Assembly (NCBI RefSeq): GCF_004797125.1
Contig: NZ_CP038810.1
Location: 248,001-312,000, forward strand
DNA length: 64,000 bases
DNA from: Flavobacterium sangjuense
Lineage (GTDB): Bacteria > Bacteroidota > Bacteroidia > Flavobacteriales > Flavobacteriaceae
Direction of reading: 5' to 3'
Shown piece by piece: positions 51,355 through 59,528 of this stretch; position 1 is the stretch's first letter; every line of letters begins with the position of its first letter. Both the position numbers and the translations under genes were made by a program. Below the pieces are notes generated by a model that did no database searches, was not told the DNA's origin, and saw nothing but the letters and a program-made list of their open reading frames with translations.

Positions 51355-52590
51355 ATGCTTTTTCTATATAATTTATTGTTGCTTTTTGCTTCACAAATAG
51401 TGAAAGTAGCGGCGCTTTTCAGCCCAAAAATAAAGCTGTTTGTTGCTGGAAGAAAAACTGTTTTTGAAACATTGGAGAGCAAAATCAGTTTGTCAGACAA
51501 AACGATTTGGTTTCATGCGGCTTCGCTAGGCGAATTTGAACAAGGTTTGCCTGTCATGGAAAAAATCAAAGAAGAATTCCCAAATCATAAAATTGTTGTA
51601 ACCTTCTTTTCGCCTTCGGGCTATGAAATTCGTAAAAATAATACTATCGCAGATGTTACTGTTTATCTGCCTTTGGATACAAAATCAAACGCTCAAAAAT
51701 TCTTAAAACTGGTTCATCCCGATTTGGTTTTCTTTATCAAATATGAATATTGGCCAAATTATTTGAACGAATTAAAAAAGCTCAATATCAATACGTATTT
51801 GATTTCAGGAATTTTCAGGGAAAATCAGGCGTTTTTCAAATGGTACGGTGGCTTTTACCGAAGCGCTTTAAAAACATTTGATTACTTTTTTGTTCAGAAT
51901 GAAAGCTCGAAATTGTTGCTTCAGAAACTTGGTTTCAATAATGTAAAAATATCTGGTGATACGCGTTTTGACCGAGTAGTTGCTATTTTAGAAAGAGATA
52001 ATTCTTTGGATTTTATCAAGCAATTTAAAAACAACACAACGACAATTGTCATTGGAAGTTCCTGGCCAAAAGACGAAAGTTTATTGGTAAACTACATCAA
52101 TCAAACGAATGAAAAAGTAAAATTCATCATTGCGCCACACAATATCAAATCGGAACAAATTCAGGAATTGAAAAACTCCATTTCTAAGAAAGTAATTTTA
52201 TTTTCAGAAAAAGAAAACACTGATTTATCTGATTACGATGTTTTAATCGTTGACACCATTGGCATACTGACCAAAATATACAGCTATGCTGATATTGCTT
52301 ATGTTGGCGGTGGTTTTGGAAATCCTGGTGTTCATAATATTTTGGAACCTGCCACTTTTGGGATTCCGATTATTGTCGGGCCAAACTTTTCGCATTTTGC
52401 CGAAGCTGTGGCTTTGGTTCATCAGGAAGGTTGTGTTTCTATTGCTAATCAAAATGAATTGAATGATGCCTTTTCCAATTTGATTTCCAATGAAGATATT
52501 CGACATGAAAAAGGGCATATTTGCTCAACTTTTGTGCAAATGAATAAAGGTGCGACGGATGTTATTTTAAAGCATATTTGTAACAAATAA
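51355..52590 (+). CDS. waaA: 3-deoxy-D-manno-octulosonic acid transferase WaaA
   Basis: Transfers Kdo from CMP-Kdo to lipid IVA in the inner leaflet of the inner membrane. The protein of about 411 residues has an N-terminal membrane segment (MLFLYNLLLLFASQIVKVAALF). The GT-30 glycosyltransferase fold shows HAASLGEFEQGLPVMEKIK, SGYEIRKN, KYEYWPNYLNEL and YVGGGFGNPGVHNILEPATFGIPI. It diverges from the aminotransferase-galE operon, so this is an envelope-sugar block. Presence implies a Kdo-containing lipid A core. One or two Kdo units cannot be decided here. Confidence 0.93.
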   Translation: MLFLYNLLLLFASQIVKVAALFSPKIKLFVAGRKTVFETLESKISLSDKTIWFHAASLGEFEQGLPVMEKIKEEFPNHKIVVTFFSPSGYEIRKNNTIADVTVYLPLDTKSNAQKFLKLVHPDLVFFIKYEYWPNYLNELKKLNINTYLISGIFRENQAFFKWYGGFYRSALKTFDYFFVQNESSKLLLQKLGFNNVKISGDTRFDRVVAILERDNSLDFIKQFKNNTTTIVIGSSWPKDESLLVNYINQTNEKVKFIIAPHNIKSEQIQELKNSISKKVILFSEKENTDLSDYDVLIVDTIGILTKIYSYADIAYVGGGFGNPGVHNILEPATFGIPIIVGPNFSHFAEAVALVHQEGCVSIANQNELNDAFSNLISNEDIRHEKGHICSTFVQMNKGATDVILKHICNK

Positions 52591-52628
52591 AACAAACAGC
52601 AAACTCATTTCTATCAATAATTTAAACT

Positions 52629-54770
52629 ATGAAATTTTTTAAAATCCTACTCTTATTTGTTTTTATCCAGGTTTCTGCGCAACAAGGCGGCATGTGGATT
52701 CCCTCTTTGTTAAAAGGAATGAACGAAGACGAAATGAAAAACCTTGGCATGAAAATCACTGCCGATCAGATTTATTCCATTAATAAGTCGAGTATAAAAG
52801 ATGGTGTTCCGCATTTTGACAAAAAATGTACTGCAGCCGTTATTTCGGACAAAGGTTTGATTTTAACCAATCACCATTGTGGCTTTGATGCGGTTCAGAA
52901 TCATTCTACCGTTGAACACGATTATCTGGCCGATGGTTATTGGGCATACAAAATGGAAGATGAATTACCTAATAAAGGAATGATTGTGTCATTTGTAGTG
53001 CGAATTGAAGATGTTACTACAAAAGTTTTGGAAGGTGTTGTGTCAATTGAATCTGAAGCCGACAAACAGAAAAAAATTCTCGAAAACATTGCTACGCTAA
53101 CCAAGACATTACCAAAAGAAAGTTGGGAAGAAAACGTTATTAAAACATTTTATAACGGAAATCAATATTTACTTTTTGTAACCGAAACGTTTAAAGATAT
53201 TCGATTGGTTGGAGCGCCTCCGATTTCAATCGGTAAATTTGGAGATCCAACAGACAATTGGGTTTGGCCAAGACACACCGCGGATTTTGCCTTGTTCAGG
53301 ATTTATTCCGGGAAAGACAATCATGCTGCTGAATATTCTACAGAGAATGTTCCTTATAAACCAAAATATTATTTCCCAATTTCTCTGAAAGGTTTAAAAG
53401 AAAATGATTTTACTATGGTGTTGGGTTATCCGGGTACGACACAGGAATACCTTCCTTCGTATGCTGTGGAGCAAATTATGTATACTTTGGATCCAGCCAA
53501 AATTGAAATACGTGATGTTACTTTGAAAATACAAAATGAATTTATGCGAAGAGATAAGGCTATCAAAATTCAATACGCTACAAAAAATCAATCACTTGCT
53601 AACTACTGGAAAAAATGGCAAGGCGAAATCAAAGGTTTAAAAAAATCGAATGCTATTGTAGCCAAACAAATATTTGAAGAGCATTTTCAAGAAAAAGTTA
53701 ATGCCACAGGGAAAAAGGAATATATAAACTTGCTTTCTGATTTTGAGAAAAATTATGGCGAAATCGAAGATTATGCTTTAGCCAAAGATATGTTTGATGA
53801 AATCGTTGGAAAAAATGCTGAAATTCTAACAGCTGGTTATAAGTTATACCAACTGGAACAATTATACAGTTCCAAAGGTGAAAAGTCTTTCAATGAGAGA
53901 AGAACAACCTTAATTAACGGTTGGGAAGAGTTTTATAATGAATATAATCCAGCGGTTGATCAAAAAGTTTTCGAAGAGTTGATTGCTATTTACAGTTCAA
54001 AATACCCAAAACAATTTTTACCAAGTTCATTGGAAAATAGCAATGCAGAAAGTTTAGCCAACACTATTTTTACAAAATCACAATTGGTAAGTTATGATAA
54101 AGTCAAAGAATTATTAACCGGAGACGCGAAAACTGTTTTAGAAAAATTAAATAATGATGAGGGTTATAAAGTAATTAAAGCTATTGCTGATACGCATTTA
54201 AAAAATGTAATGCCAAAGTATGACGAAATAAATTTAAGAAATACCGCTGCCCAGAGAACCTATATGAAAGCCATCTTGGAGTTATTTCCAAAAAACAGAA
54301 ATTTCCCGGATGCCAATAGCACACTTCGTGTAACGTATGGAAAAATAAAAGGTTACAAACCAAATGATGGTGTGTTTTATGAGCCATTCACTTATCTTGA
54401 TGGAGTAATTGAAAAATACATTCCCAACGATTATGAATACAATGTTCCCAAAAAACTGATTGATTTATACAATACAAAAGATTATGGCATTTATGGTGTA
54501 AACGGTAGAATGCCATTAGACTTCATCGCTACAAACCATACTACTGGTGGAAATTCCGGAAGCCCAGCCTTGGATTCCAAAGGAAATTTAATTGGTTTGA
54601 ATTTTGACAGGGTTTGGGAAGGGACAATGAGCGATATTTATTATTCTCCTGAAATTTGCAGGAATATTATGGTAGATATTCGTTATGTTTTGTTCATTAT
54701 TGATAAGTTTGCAGGAGCTGATAATTTAATTAAAGAGTTAAAAATCATTGCTCCAGGAAAGAAAAAGTAA
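52629..54770 (+). CDS. S46-family dipeptidyl-peptidase, probable DPP11 type
   Basis: A 713-residue periplasmic serine exopeptidase that releases dipeptides. It has a signal peptide (MKFFKILLLFVFIQVSAQ), the active His in TNHHCGFDAVQNHS (about residues 81-83) and the nucleophile S643 in GGNSGSPAL. The residue fixing S1 specificity is R661 in NFDRVWEGTMSD. In Porphyromonas gingivalis DPP11 the pair is Ser655 and Arg673, the same 18-residue spacing, whereas DPP7 has Gly there. So Asp/Glu at the second position is the predicted substrate preference. It is monocistronic after waaA. Confidence 0.92.
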   Translation: MKFFKILLLFVFIQVSAQQGGMWIPSLLKGMNEDEMKNLGMKITADQIYSINKSSIKDGVPHFDKKCTAAVISDKGLILTNHHCGFDAVQNHSTVEHDYLADGYWAYKMEDELPNKGMIVSFVVRIEDVTTKVLEGVVSIESEADKQKKILENIATLTKTLPKESWEENVIKTFYNGNQYLLFVTETFKDIRLVGAPPISIGKFGDPTDNWVWPRHTADFALFRIYSGKDNHAAEYSTENVPYKPKYYFPISLKGLKENDFTMVLGYPGTTQEYLPSYAVEQIMYTLDPAKIEIRDVTLKIQNEFMRRDKAIKIQYATKNQSLANYWKKWQGEIKGLKKSNAIVAKQIFEEHFQEKVNATGKKEYINLLSDFEKNYGEIEDYALAKDMFDEIVGKNAEILTAGYKLYQLEQLYSSKGEKSFNERRTTLINGWEEFYNEYNPAVDQKVFEELIAIYSSKYPKQFLPSSLENSNAESLANTIFTKSQLVSYDKVKELLTGDAKTVLEKLNNDEGYKVIKAIADTHLKNVMPKYDEINLRNTAAQRTYMKAILELFPKNRNFPDANSTLRVTYGKIKGYKPNDGVFYEPFTYLDGVIEKYIPNDYEYNVPKKLIDLYNTKDYGIYGVNGRMPLDFIATNHTTGGNSGSPALDSKGNLIGLNFDRVWEGTMSDIYYSPEICRNIMVDIRYVLFIIDKFAGADNLIKELKIIAPGKKK

Positions 54771-54883
54771 TTTTTTTAACATTAATTTAAGTTTTGGCAC
54801 GATTCTTGTTAACCAAAAGCCGAAGTAAAATATAGGTTTTTTAAAAAAAATTAAAAAATTATTTTAACCTATTAAAAAATTTA

Positions 54884-54891
54884 TATCTTTG
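54884..54891 (+). promoter_or_regulatory. -7 promoter element for small repeat lipoprotein
   Basis: TATCTTTG matches TAnnTTTG, 36 nt before the ATG at 54928, within a very AT-rich stretch. Confidence 0.6.
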
Positions 54892-54927
54892 CCTCGAATT
54901 AATAATTAACCTTTTATATTAAGTAAG

Positions 54928-55137
54928 ATGAAAAAAGTATTTTTAAGTTTAGCTGTTATTGCTGCATTAACTGTAGTATCTTGTAAGCAAGCTGATGCTG
55001 CTGCTACTGAAGCTGTTGACACAACTGCTGTTGAAGCTGTTGACACAACTGCTGCTCCAGCTGCTGACACAACTGCTGTTGACACAACTGCTGCTGCTGC
55101 ACCTGCAGAAGCTGCTGCTCCAGCTGAAAAAAAATAA
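54928..55137 (+). CDS. Small repeat-rich lipoprotein
   Basis: A 69-residue lipoprotein with a signal peptide (MKKVFLSLAVIAALTVVSC) and lipobox Cys at residue 19. The mature part is nearly all Ala, Asp, Thr, Val, Pro and Glu, with repeated (A/V)DTTA units (EAVDTTAVEAVDTTAAPAADTTAVDTTA). It probably forms an extended, acidic, unstructured chain. It has its own -7 element and a strong terminator, so it is a real, probably well expressed, gene despite low complexity. Function unknown; I recall similar small lipoproteins in other Flavobacteria. Confidence 0.75.
   Translation: MKKVFLSLAVIAALTVVSCKQADAAATEAVDTTAVEAVDTTAAPAADTTAVDTTAAAAPAEAAAPAEKK
55018..55093 (+). repeat. GACACAACTGCTG repeats inside lipoprotein gene
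   Basis: The 13-mer GACACAACTGCTG begins at 55018, 55042, 55066 and 55081 (spacings 24, 24, 15), encoding the DTTA units. All spacings are multiples of 3, so copy number can change without frameshift. Confidence 0.85.
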
Positions 55138-55165
55138 TTAGAAACTAATTATTTTTTAAAGATTT

Positions 55166-55194
55166 AAAGCCACGCTAAGCGTGGCTTTCTTATT
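55166..55194 (+). terminator. Intrinsic terminator after small repeat lipoprotein
   Basis: AAAGCCACGC pairs with GCGTGGCTTT across a 3-nt loop, followed by T-rich sequence. Confidence 0.85.
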
Positions 55195-55235
55195 TTCTAT
55201 ACTTTCCAAATTTATTTTGCAAACCATATAAACAA

Positions 55236-55266
55236 AAAAAGCTTCAAACTATGTTTGAAGCTTTTT
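55236..55266 (-). terminator. Terminator of tRNA-Gly/tRNA-Leu transcript
   Basis: AAAAAGCTTCAAAC and GTTTGAAGCTTTTT form a 14-bp stem with a 3-nt loop, 1 nt from the tRNA-Leu 3' end. Its T-tract on the minus strand fits the end of the tRNA unit. Confidence 0.85.
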
Positions 55267-55267
55267 G

Positions 55268-55353
55268 TACTCAGAGCGGGACTTGAACCCGCACGAACAT
55301 TGCTGTTCACTGGATTTTAAGTCCAGCGTGTCTACCAATTTCACCATCCGAGC
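55268..55353 (-). tRNA. tRNA-Leu (anticodon TAA)
   Basis: 86-nt tRNA with acceptor GCTCGGA, a class II long variable arm (GAACAGCAATGTTC), anticodon loop CTTAAAA giving TAA, and T-arm GCGGGTTCAAGTCCCGC. Discriminator A; no encoded CCA. Acceptor has G-T pairs. Confidence 0.95.
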
Positions 55354-55404
55354 AGAATGATTTTTTTGATGGTTTAATTTTTAGAAAAAATTAATTAAAT
55401 ATAC

Positions 55405-55417
55405 TCACCATCCGAGC
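55405..55417 (-). repeat. Copy of the first 13 nt of tRNA-Leu
   Basis: GCTCGGATGGTGA on the minus strand is identical to the 5' end of tRNA-Leu (55341-55353), placed 64 bp upstream between the two tRNA genes. The rest of the tRNA is not recognisable after it. It is a possible remnant of a duplicated tRNA-Leu gene. Confidence 0.75.
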
Positions 55418-55425
55418 GTTATAGT

Positions 55426-55446
55426 TTATGATGATTAACATCATAA
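55426..55446. repeat. 8-bp inverted repeat between the tRNA genes
   Basis: TTATGATG-ATTAA-CATCATAA is perfect. It may form a stem in the tRNA precursor or mark processing; nothing more can be read. Confidence 0.5.
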
Positions 55447-55465
55447 TCAAAACGTTTATATCTTG

Positions 55466-55538
55466 AGCGAAAAACGGGGCTCGAACCCGCGACCTCGACC
55501 TTGGCAAGGTCGCGCTCTACCAACTGAGCTATTTTCGC
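55466..55538 (-). tRNA. tRNA-Gly (anticodon GCC)
   Basis: 73-nt cloverleaf: acceptor GCGAAAA/TTTTCGC with discriminator T, D-arm GCTCAGTTGGTAGAGC, anticodon loop TTGCCAA giving GCC and T-arm GTTCGAG. No encoded CCA. First gene of the tRNA-Gly/tRNA-Leu unit. Confidence 0.96.
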
Positions 55539-55682
55539 ATTCACATTATTTATCAGAACAGCAATACTTATGCTATATTGCGGATGCAAATGTAATATTA
55601 AAAATGAATAATACAAACGTTTTTTTTGAAAAAAACTTTGTCAAACCCTAACCAATTGATAAACACAATTCATTGGTAGCAT

Positions 55683-58289
55683 TTATTTTTTCTGCAGCAT
55701 CCGTTTTAATTCATTTAGTTTCATCAAAGCTTCAATTGGCGTCAAAGTATTGATATCTAAATTCATTATATCTTCTCTTATTTCTTCCAATAAAGGATCA
55801 TCCAGATTGAAAATATTCAATTGCATTTCGTCTTTGGCGGACTTTATTCCACTTAGCGATTCACTGGAATGGTTTTTTTCTAGTTTCTTTAAAAGCTTTT
55901 GCGCTTTTTGAATGACTGTTTGCGGCATTCCGGCCATTTTTGCCACATGGATACCAAAACTATGTGCGCTTCCTCCGGCAACCAGTTTTCTAATAAAAAG
56001 AACGGTGTCTTTTAACTCTTTTACCGAAACGTTATAATTTTTAATTCTTGGCAACAACTCACTCATTTCATTCAATTCGTGATAATGCGTCGCGAAAAGC
56101 GTTTTTGGTCTGGCTGGATTTTCATGCAAAAACTCAGCAATTGCCCACGCTATAGAAATTCCGTCATACGTACTTGTTCCGCGACCGATTTCGTCTAACA
56201 AAACCAAACTTCTATCCGAAATATTATTCAAAATGGAAGCAGTTTCATTCATCTCGACCATAAAAGTAGATTCGCCCATCGAAATATTATCGCTTGCTCC
56301 TACTCGTGTAAAAATTTTGTCTACAATTCCCATTCTGACTTTTTCAGCTGGAACAAAACTTCCCATTTGGGCCAAAAGCACAATCAACGCCGTTTGTCTC
56401 AAAATTGCCGACTTCCCAGACATATTTGGCCCGGTAATCATAATAAGCTGTTGCGATTCTCTATCCAGAAAAACATCATTTGGGACATAGGGAACACCAA
56501 CAGGCAATTGCTTTTCTATAACCGGATGACGACCATTTATAATTTCTAATTCAAATGTTTCATCAAGAAGTGGACACACATAATCATTTTCAATGGCCAA
56601 TTGCGCGAATGAAATCAGGCAATCCAACTGACCAATTAAATTGGCATTCAATTGAACTTGTTTAATATAAGTCGCAATCCAACTGACCAATTGTTCGAAT
56701 AACTGACTTTCTATTTGATGGATTTTTTCTTCCGCACCAAGAATTTTAGTTTCGTATTCTTTTAATTCTTCTGTAATGTATCTTTCAGCATTTACTAAAG
56801 TCTGCTTTCTAATCCATTCCGTCGGAACTTTATCTTTATGTGTATTTCGGACTTCTATATAATAGCCAAAAACATTATTAAAAGAAATCTTCAAAGAAGA
56901 AATTCCTGTTAGCTCTGATTCTCGCTTTTCAATGCCGTCCAAATATTCTTTTCCTGAAAAGGCAATACTTCGCAATTCGTCTAATTCGGAATGAACTCCG
57001 CTAGCAATCGCATTTCCTTTGGCAATAGCCACTGGTGCATCCTGATTTAAAGTCGTTTTTATTTTTTCGCGAAGCAAATCACACGAATGCAGACTATCGC
57101 CAATAACCCGAACTGCTTCCTGTTTACTTTCTAAAGCAATTGTTTTTATTGGAATGATCGCATCTAAGGATTCTTTGAGATAAATAACTTCCCGCGGAGA
57201 AATTTTCCCGGTTGCCACTTTAGAAATCAAACGTTCCAAATCGGAAATTTGCTTGATTTGGTATTGCATTTTCTGAAGAATTTCTAAATTTTCCTTTAAA
57301 TAAGAAACAACTTCATGGCGGCTTCTAATTTTGTGAATGTCTTTCAAAGGTAAGGCCAACCAACGCTTCAACAATCTTGAACCCATTGGTGAAAGCGTTT
57401 TATCAATCACATCCAAAAGGGTAACCGCATTTTGAGAATGGCTATGATATAATTCTAAATTCCGAATGGTAAATCTATCCATCCAAACATAAGCATCTTC
57501 TGCAATTCTTTGAATATTGGTGATATGCTGGACTTTATTATGCTGCGTTTCAGATAAATAAAATAAAATTGCACCTGAAGCTATAATGCCATCGAGCAAC
57601 TCTTCAATTCCAAAACCTTTTAAGGATTTGGTTTGAAAATGATTGTTTAATGTCTCTAAAGCGTAATCTTCTTTGTAAACCCAATCTTCGAGATAAAAAA
57701 CATTGAATCTTTCTCCGAATATTTCCTTGAATTGATTTCGGTTGTTTTTTTGAATTAAAACCTCACTCGGACTAAAATTCTGCAGCAACTTATCAATATA
57801 CTCTTCGTTGCCTTGTGCTGTTAAAAATTCACCCGTAGAAACATCAAGAAACGAAACACCTAATTGCTTTTTACCAAAATAAACCGAAGCCAAAAAGTTA
57901 TTAGACCTGGATTGTAAAACCTCATCGTTCATTGAAACTCCGGGCGTAATCAATTCTGTAACGCCACGTTTAACAATCGTTTTGGTCATCTTTGGATCTT
58001 CGAGCTGGTCGCAAATCGCTACACGAAGTCCGGCTTTTACCAATTTTGGCAAATAGGTATTTAAAGAATGATGTGGAAAACCCGCTAAAGCCGTTTCGGT
58101 TTCGCTTCCCGCACCACGCTTGGTTAAAACAATTCCAAGAATTTTAGAAGCCCGAATAGCATCTTCTCCAAAAGTTTCGTAAAAATCTCCTACTCTAAAT
58201 AACAAACACGCATCGGGATACTTTCTTTTTATCTCGTTGTATTGCTTCATTAATGGAGTTTCTTTCGTCGAAGTTTCTTTGGCCGCCAA
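55683..58289 (-). CDS. mutS: DNA mismatch repair protein MutS
   Basis: Recognises mispairs and recruits MutL. The 868-residue protein has the mismatch-binding motif [15 protein letters not shown] (Phe-x-Glu) in domain I. The C-terminal ATPase has Walker [27 protein letters not shown] (Walker B) and ATHYHEL. It ends with a helical dimerisation tail. I use the TTG at 58289 ([18 protein letters not shown]), because homologs carry this AAKE lead, although an ATG 13 codons inside is possible. It is monocistronic. No -7 element was recognised. Confidence 0.95.
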   Translation of the reverse strand: MAAKETSTKETPLMKQYNEIKRKYPDACLLFRVGDFYETFGEDAIRASKILGIVLTKRGAGSETETALAGFPHHSLNTYLPKLVKAGLRVAICDQLEDPKMTKTIVKRGVTELITPGVSMNDEVLQSRSNNFLASVYFGKKQLGVSFLDVSTGEFLTAQGNEEYIDKLLQNFSPSEVLIQKNNRNQFKEIFGERFNVFYLEDWVYKEDYALETLNNHFQTKSLKGFGIEELLDGIIASGAILFYLSETQHNKVQHITNIQRIAEDAYVWMDRFTIRNLELYHSHSQNAVTLLDVIDKTLSPMGSRLLKRWLALPLKDIHKIRSRHEVVSYLKENLEILQKMQYQIKQISDLERLISKVATGKISPREVIYLKESLDAIIPIKTIALESKQEAVRVIGDSLHSCDLLREKIKTTLNQDAPVAIAKGNAIASGVHSELDELRSIAFSGKEYLDGIEKRESELTGISSLKISFNNVFGYYIEVRNTHKDKVPTEWIRKQTLVNAERYITEELKEYETKILGAEEKIHQIESQLFEQLVSWIATYIKQVQLNANLIGQLDCLISFAQLAIENDYVCPLLDETFELEIINGRHPVIEKQLPVGVPYVPNDVFLDRESQQLIMITGPNMSGKSAILRQTALIVLLAQMGSFVPAEKVRMGIVDKIFTRVGASDNISMGESTFMVEMNETASILNNISDRSLVLLDEIGRGTSTYDGISIAWAIAEFLHENPARPKTLFATHYHELNEMSELLPRIKNYNVSVKELKDTVLFIRKLVAGGSAHSFGIHVAKMAGMPQTVIQKAQKLLKKLEKNHSSESLSGIKSAKDEMQLNIFNLDDPLLEEIREDIMNLDINTLTPIEALMKLNELKRMLQKK

Positions 58290-58406
58290 TGGATTTGAAT
58301 TAATTTTAGTGAAAGCGAATTTAAATATTTTAGAATGATTTAGCCTTCCTAAAAAAAATTAATTTAACCTTAAGACAAAAAAAAGAGTCGCATTCTAAAA
58401 TTACAA

Positions 58407-58414
58407 TACATTTG
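58407..58414 (+). promoter_or_regulatory. -7 promoter element for DUF1573 gene
   Basis: TACATTTG matches TAnnTTTG, 26 nt before the ATG at 58441. Confidence 0.55.
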
Positions 58415-58440
58415 TCTCAGAAACTTAAATACTATATAAA

Positions 58441-58914
58441 ATGAAAAGAATTATCTTATTAGCTGCGATTACTGTTTTTGGTGTTGCAACTAGCAATGCT
58501 CAAACTGCAAAAAAAACTGCTAAGAAAGCTGACACTCCGGCTAAAGTTGAAACTCCAAAAGTTGACGGCGCTGGAATGCTTTTCGAAAACGAAACTATCG
58601 ATTACGGAACAATTCCTCACAATTCTGATGGGAAAAGAGAATTTGTTTTTGTTAACAACGGAAACAAACCATTAACTATTGAAAGCACACAAGGTTCTTG
58701 TGGTTGTACAGTTCCTTCAAAACCAGAAGGTTCAATTGCTCCTGGAGCTAAAGGAGTTATTGGTGTAAAATATGCGACTGACAGAGTTGGTCCATTTACA
58801 AAAACGGTAACAATTAAATCAAATGCTGCCGGACAAGAAACAAAAGTAGTTACTATCAAAGGAACTGTTTTACCAGATGCTCCTGCTGACGGTGCTACTC
58901 CAACAAAAAGCTAA
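58441..58914 (+). CDS. DUF1573 exported protein
   Basis: A 157-residue exported protein with signal peptide MKRIILLAAITVFGVATSNAQ. A short Lys/Ala/Thr linker (about 22-42) leads into one DUF1573 immunoglobulin-like domain (about 45-145: FENETIDYGTIPHNSDGKREFVFVNNGN, STQGSCGCTVPSKPEGSIAPGAKG, VTIKSNA). The CGC pair in GSCGCT is typical of the family. Found widely in Bacteroidota; function unknown. It is monocistronic with its own promoter and terminator. Confidence 0.9.
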   Translation: MKRIILLAAITVFGVATSNAQTAKKTAKKADTPAKVETPKVDGAGMLFENETIDYGTIPHNSDGKREFVFVNNGNKPLTIESTQGSCGCTVPSKPEGSIAPGAKGVIGVKYATDRVGPFTKTVTIKSNAAGQETKVVTIKGTVLPDAPADGATPTKS

Positions 58915-58937
58915 ATTTTACTTAATTATAATTCAAG

Positions 58938-58968
58938 AAAGTCTCGGTAATCTCGGGACTTTTTTTTT
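58938..58968 (+). terminator. Intrinsic terminator after DUF1573 gene
   Basis: AAAGTCTCG pairs with CGGGACTTT (one T.G wobble), then a run of T. Confidence 0.75.
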
Positions 58969-58971
58969 GAA

Positions 58972-58979
58972 TATCTTTG
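58972..58979 (+). promoter_or_regulatory. -7 promoter element for SpoU-type methyltransferase gene
   Basis: TATCTTTG matches TAnnTTTG, 18 nt before the ATG at 58998. An in-frame TTG at 58977 falls inside the element and cannot be the start. Confidence 0.6.
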
Positions 58980-58997
58980 CCAAAAAAGAAAAAGAAA

Positions 58998-59528
58998 ATG
59001 CGTAAGCTTGAAAATAGTGAGTTAGAAAGAAAATCAGTTGAGGATTTCAAAGAAGCCGAAAAAACACCAATAATAATTATATTAGATGACATCCGAAGTC
59101 TTCATAATATTGGTTCTGTATTTCGAACTGCCGATGCCTTCTTAATCGAAAAAATATATTTGTGTGGCATAACTGCAATTCCGCCCAACAAAGAAATCCA
59201 CAAAACCGCACTTGGCGCCACTGAAACCGTTACCTGGGAATATCAGGAAAATGTTTTAGACGTAATTGAAAATCTGAAAAAAGAAAAGGTTTCCGTTTTT
59301 GCTATTGAACAAGTTGAAAATGCCATCTTTCTTCAGGATTTTAAAGTGGATAAAACTAAAAAATATGCCTTAGTTTTTGGCAATGAAGTGTATGGCGTTG
59401 CTCAAAAAGCCATTGAACTTTGCGACGGAACAATTGAAATTCCGCAGTTAGGAACAAAACATTCTTTAAATATTTCGGTGAGTACCGGAATTGTAGTTTG
59501 GGATTTATTTCAGAAAATGAACTATTAA
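58998..59528 (+). CDS. SpoU/TrmH-family RNA 2'-O-methyltransferase
   Basis: A 176-residue SPOUT methyltransferase. Motif 1 is LDDIRSLHNIGSVFRTADAF, motif 2 is ALVFGNEVYGV and motif 3 is IPQLGTKHSLNISVSTGIVVWD, forming the knotted SAM site. It has no N-terminal RNA-binding L30e-like domain, so it is a minimal form like TrmL or TrmH. Target (tRNA or rRNA ribose) unknown. Start chosen at 58998 (MRKLENSELERKS) by promoter position. The end overlaps that of the convergent FolK-kinase gene by 4 bp. Confidence 0.88.
   Translation: MRKLENSELERKSVEDFKEAEKTPIIIILDDIRSLHNIGSVFRTADAFLIEKIYLCGITAIPPNKEIHKTALGATETVTWEYQENVLDVIENLKKEKVSVFAIEQVENAIFLQDFKVDKTKKYALVFGNEVYGVAQKAIELCDGTIEIPQLGTKHSLNISVSTGIVVWDLFQKMNY

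Noticed and set aside
51261..51500. 80-residue extension of the DegT aminotransferase
   Set aside because: It spans the divergent promoters and the start of waaA; MRKIQMVDL matches the family start.
55268..55538. tRNA region as an integration (att) site of a mobile element
   Set aside because: A 13-nt partial tRNA copy exists, but no integrase, prophage or cargo genes are present; kept only as a repeat finding.
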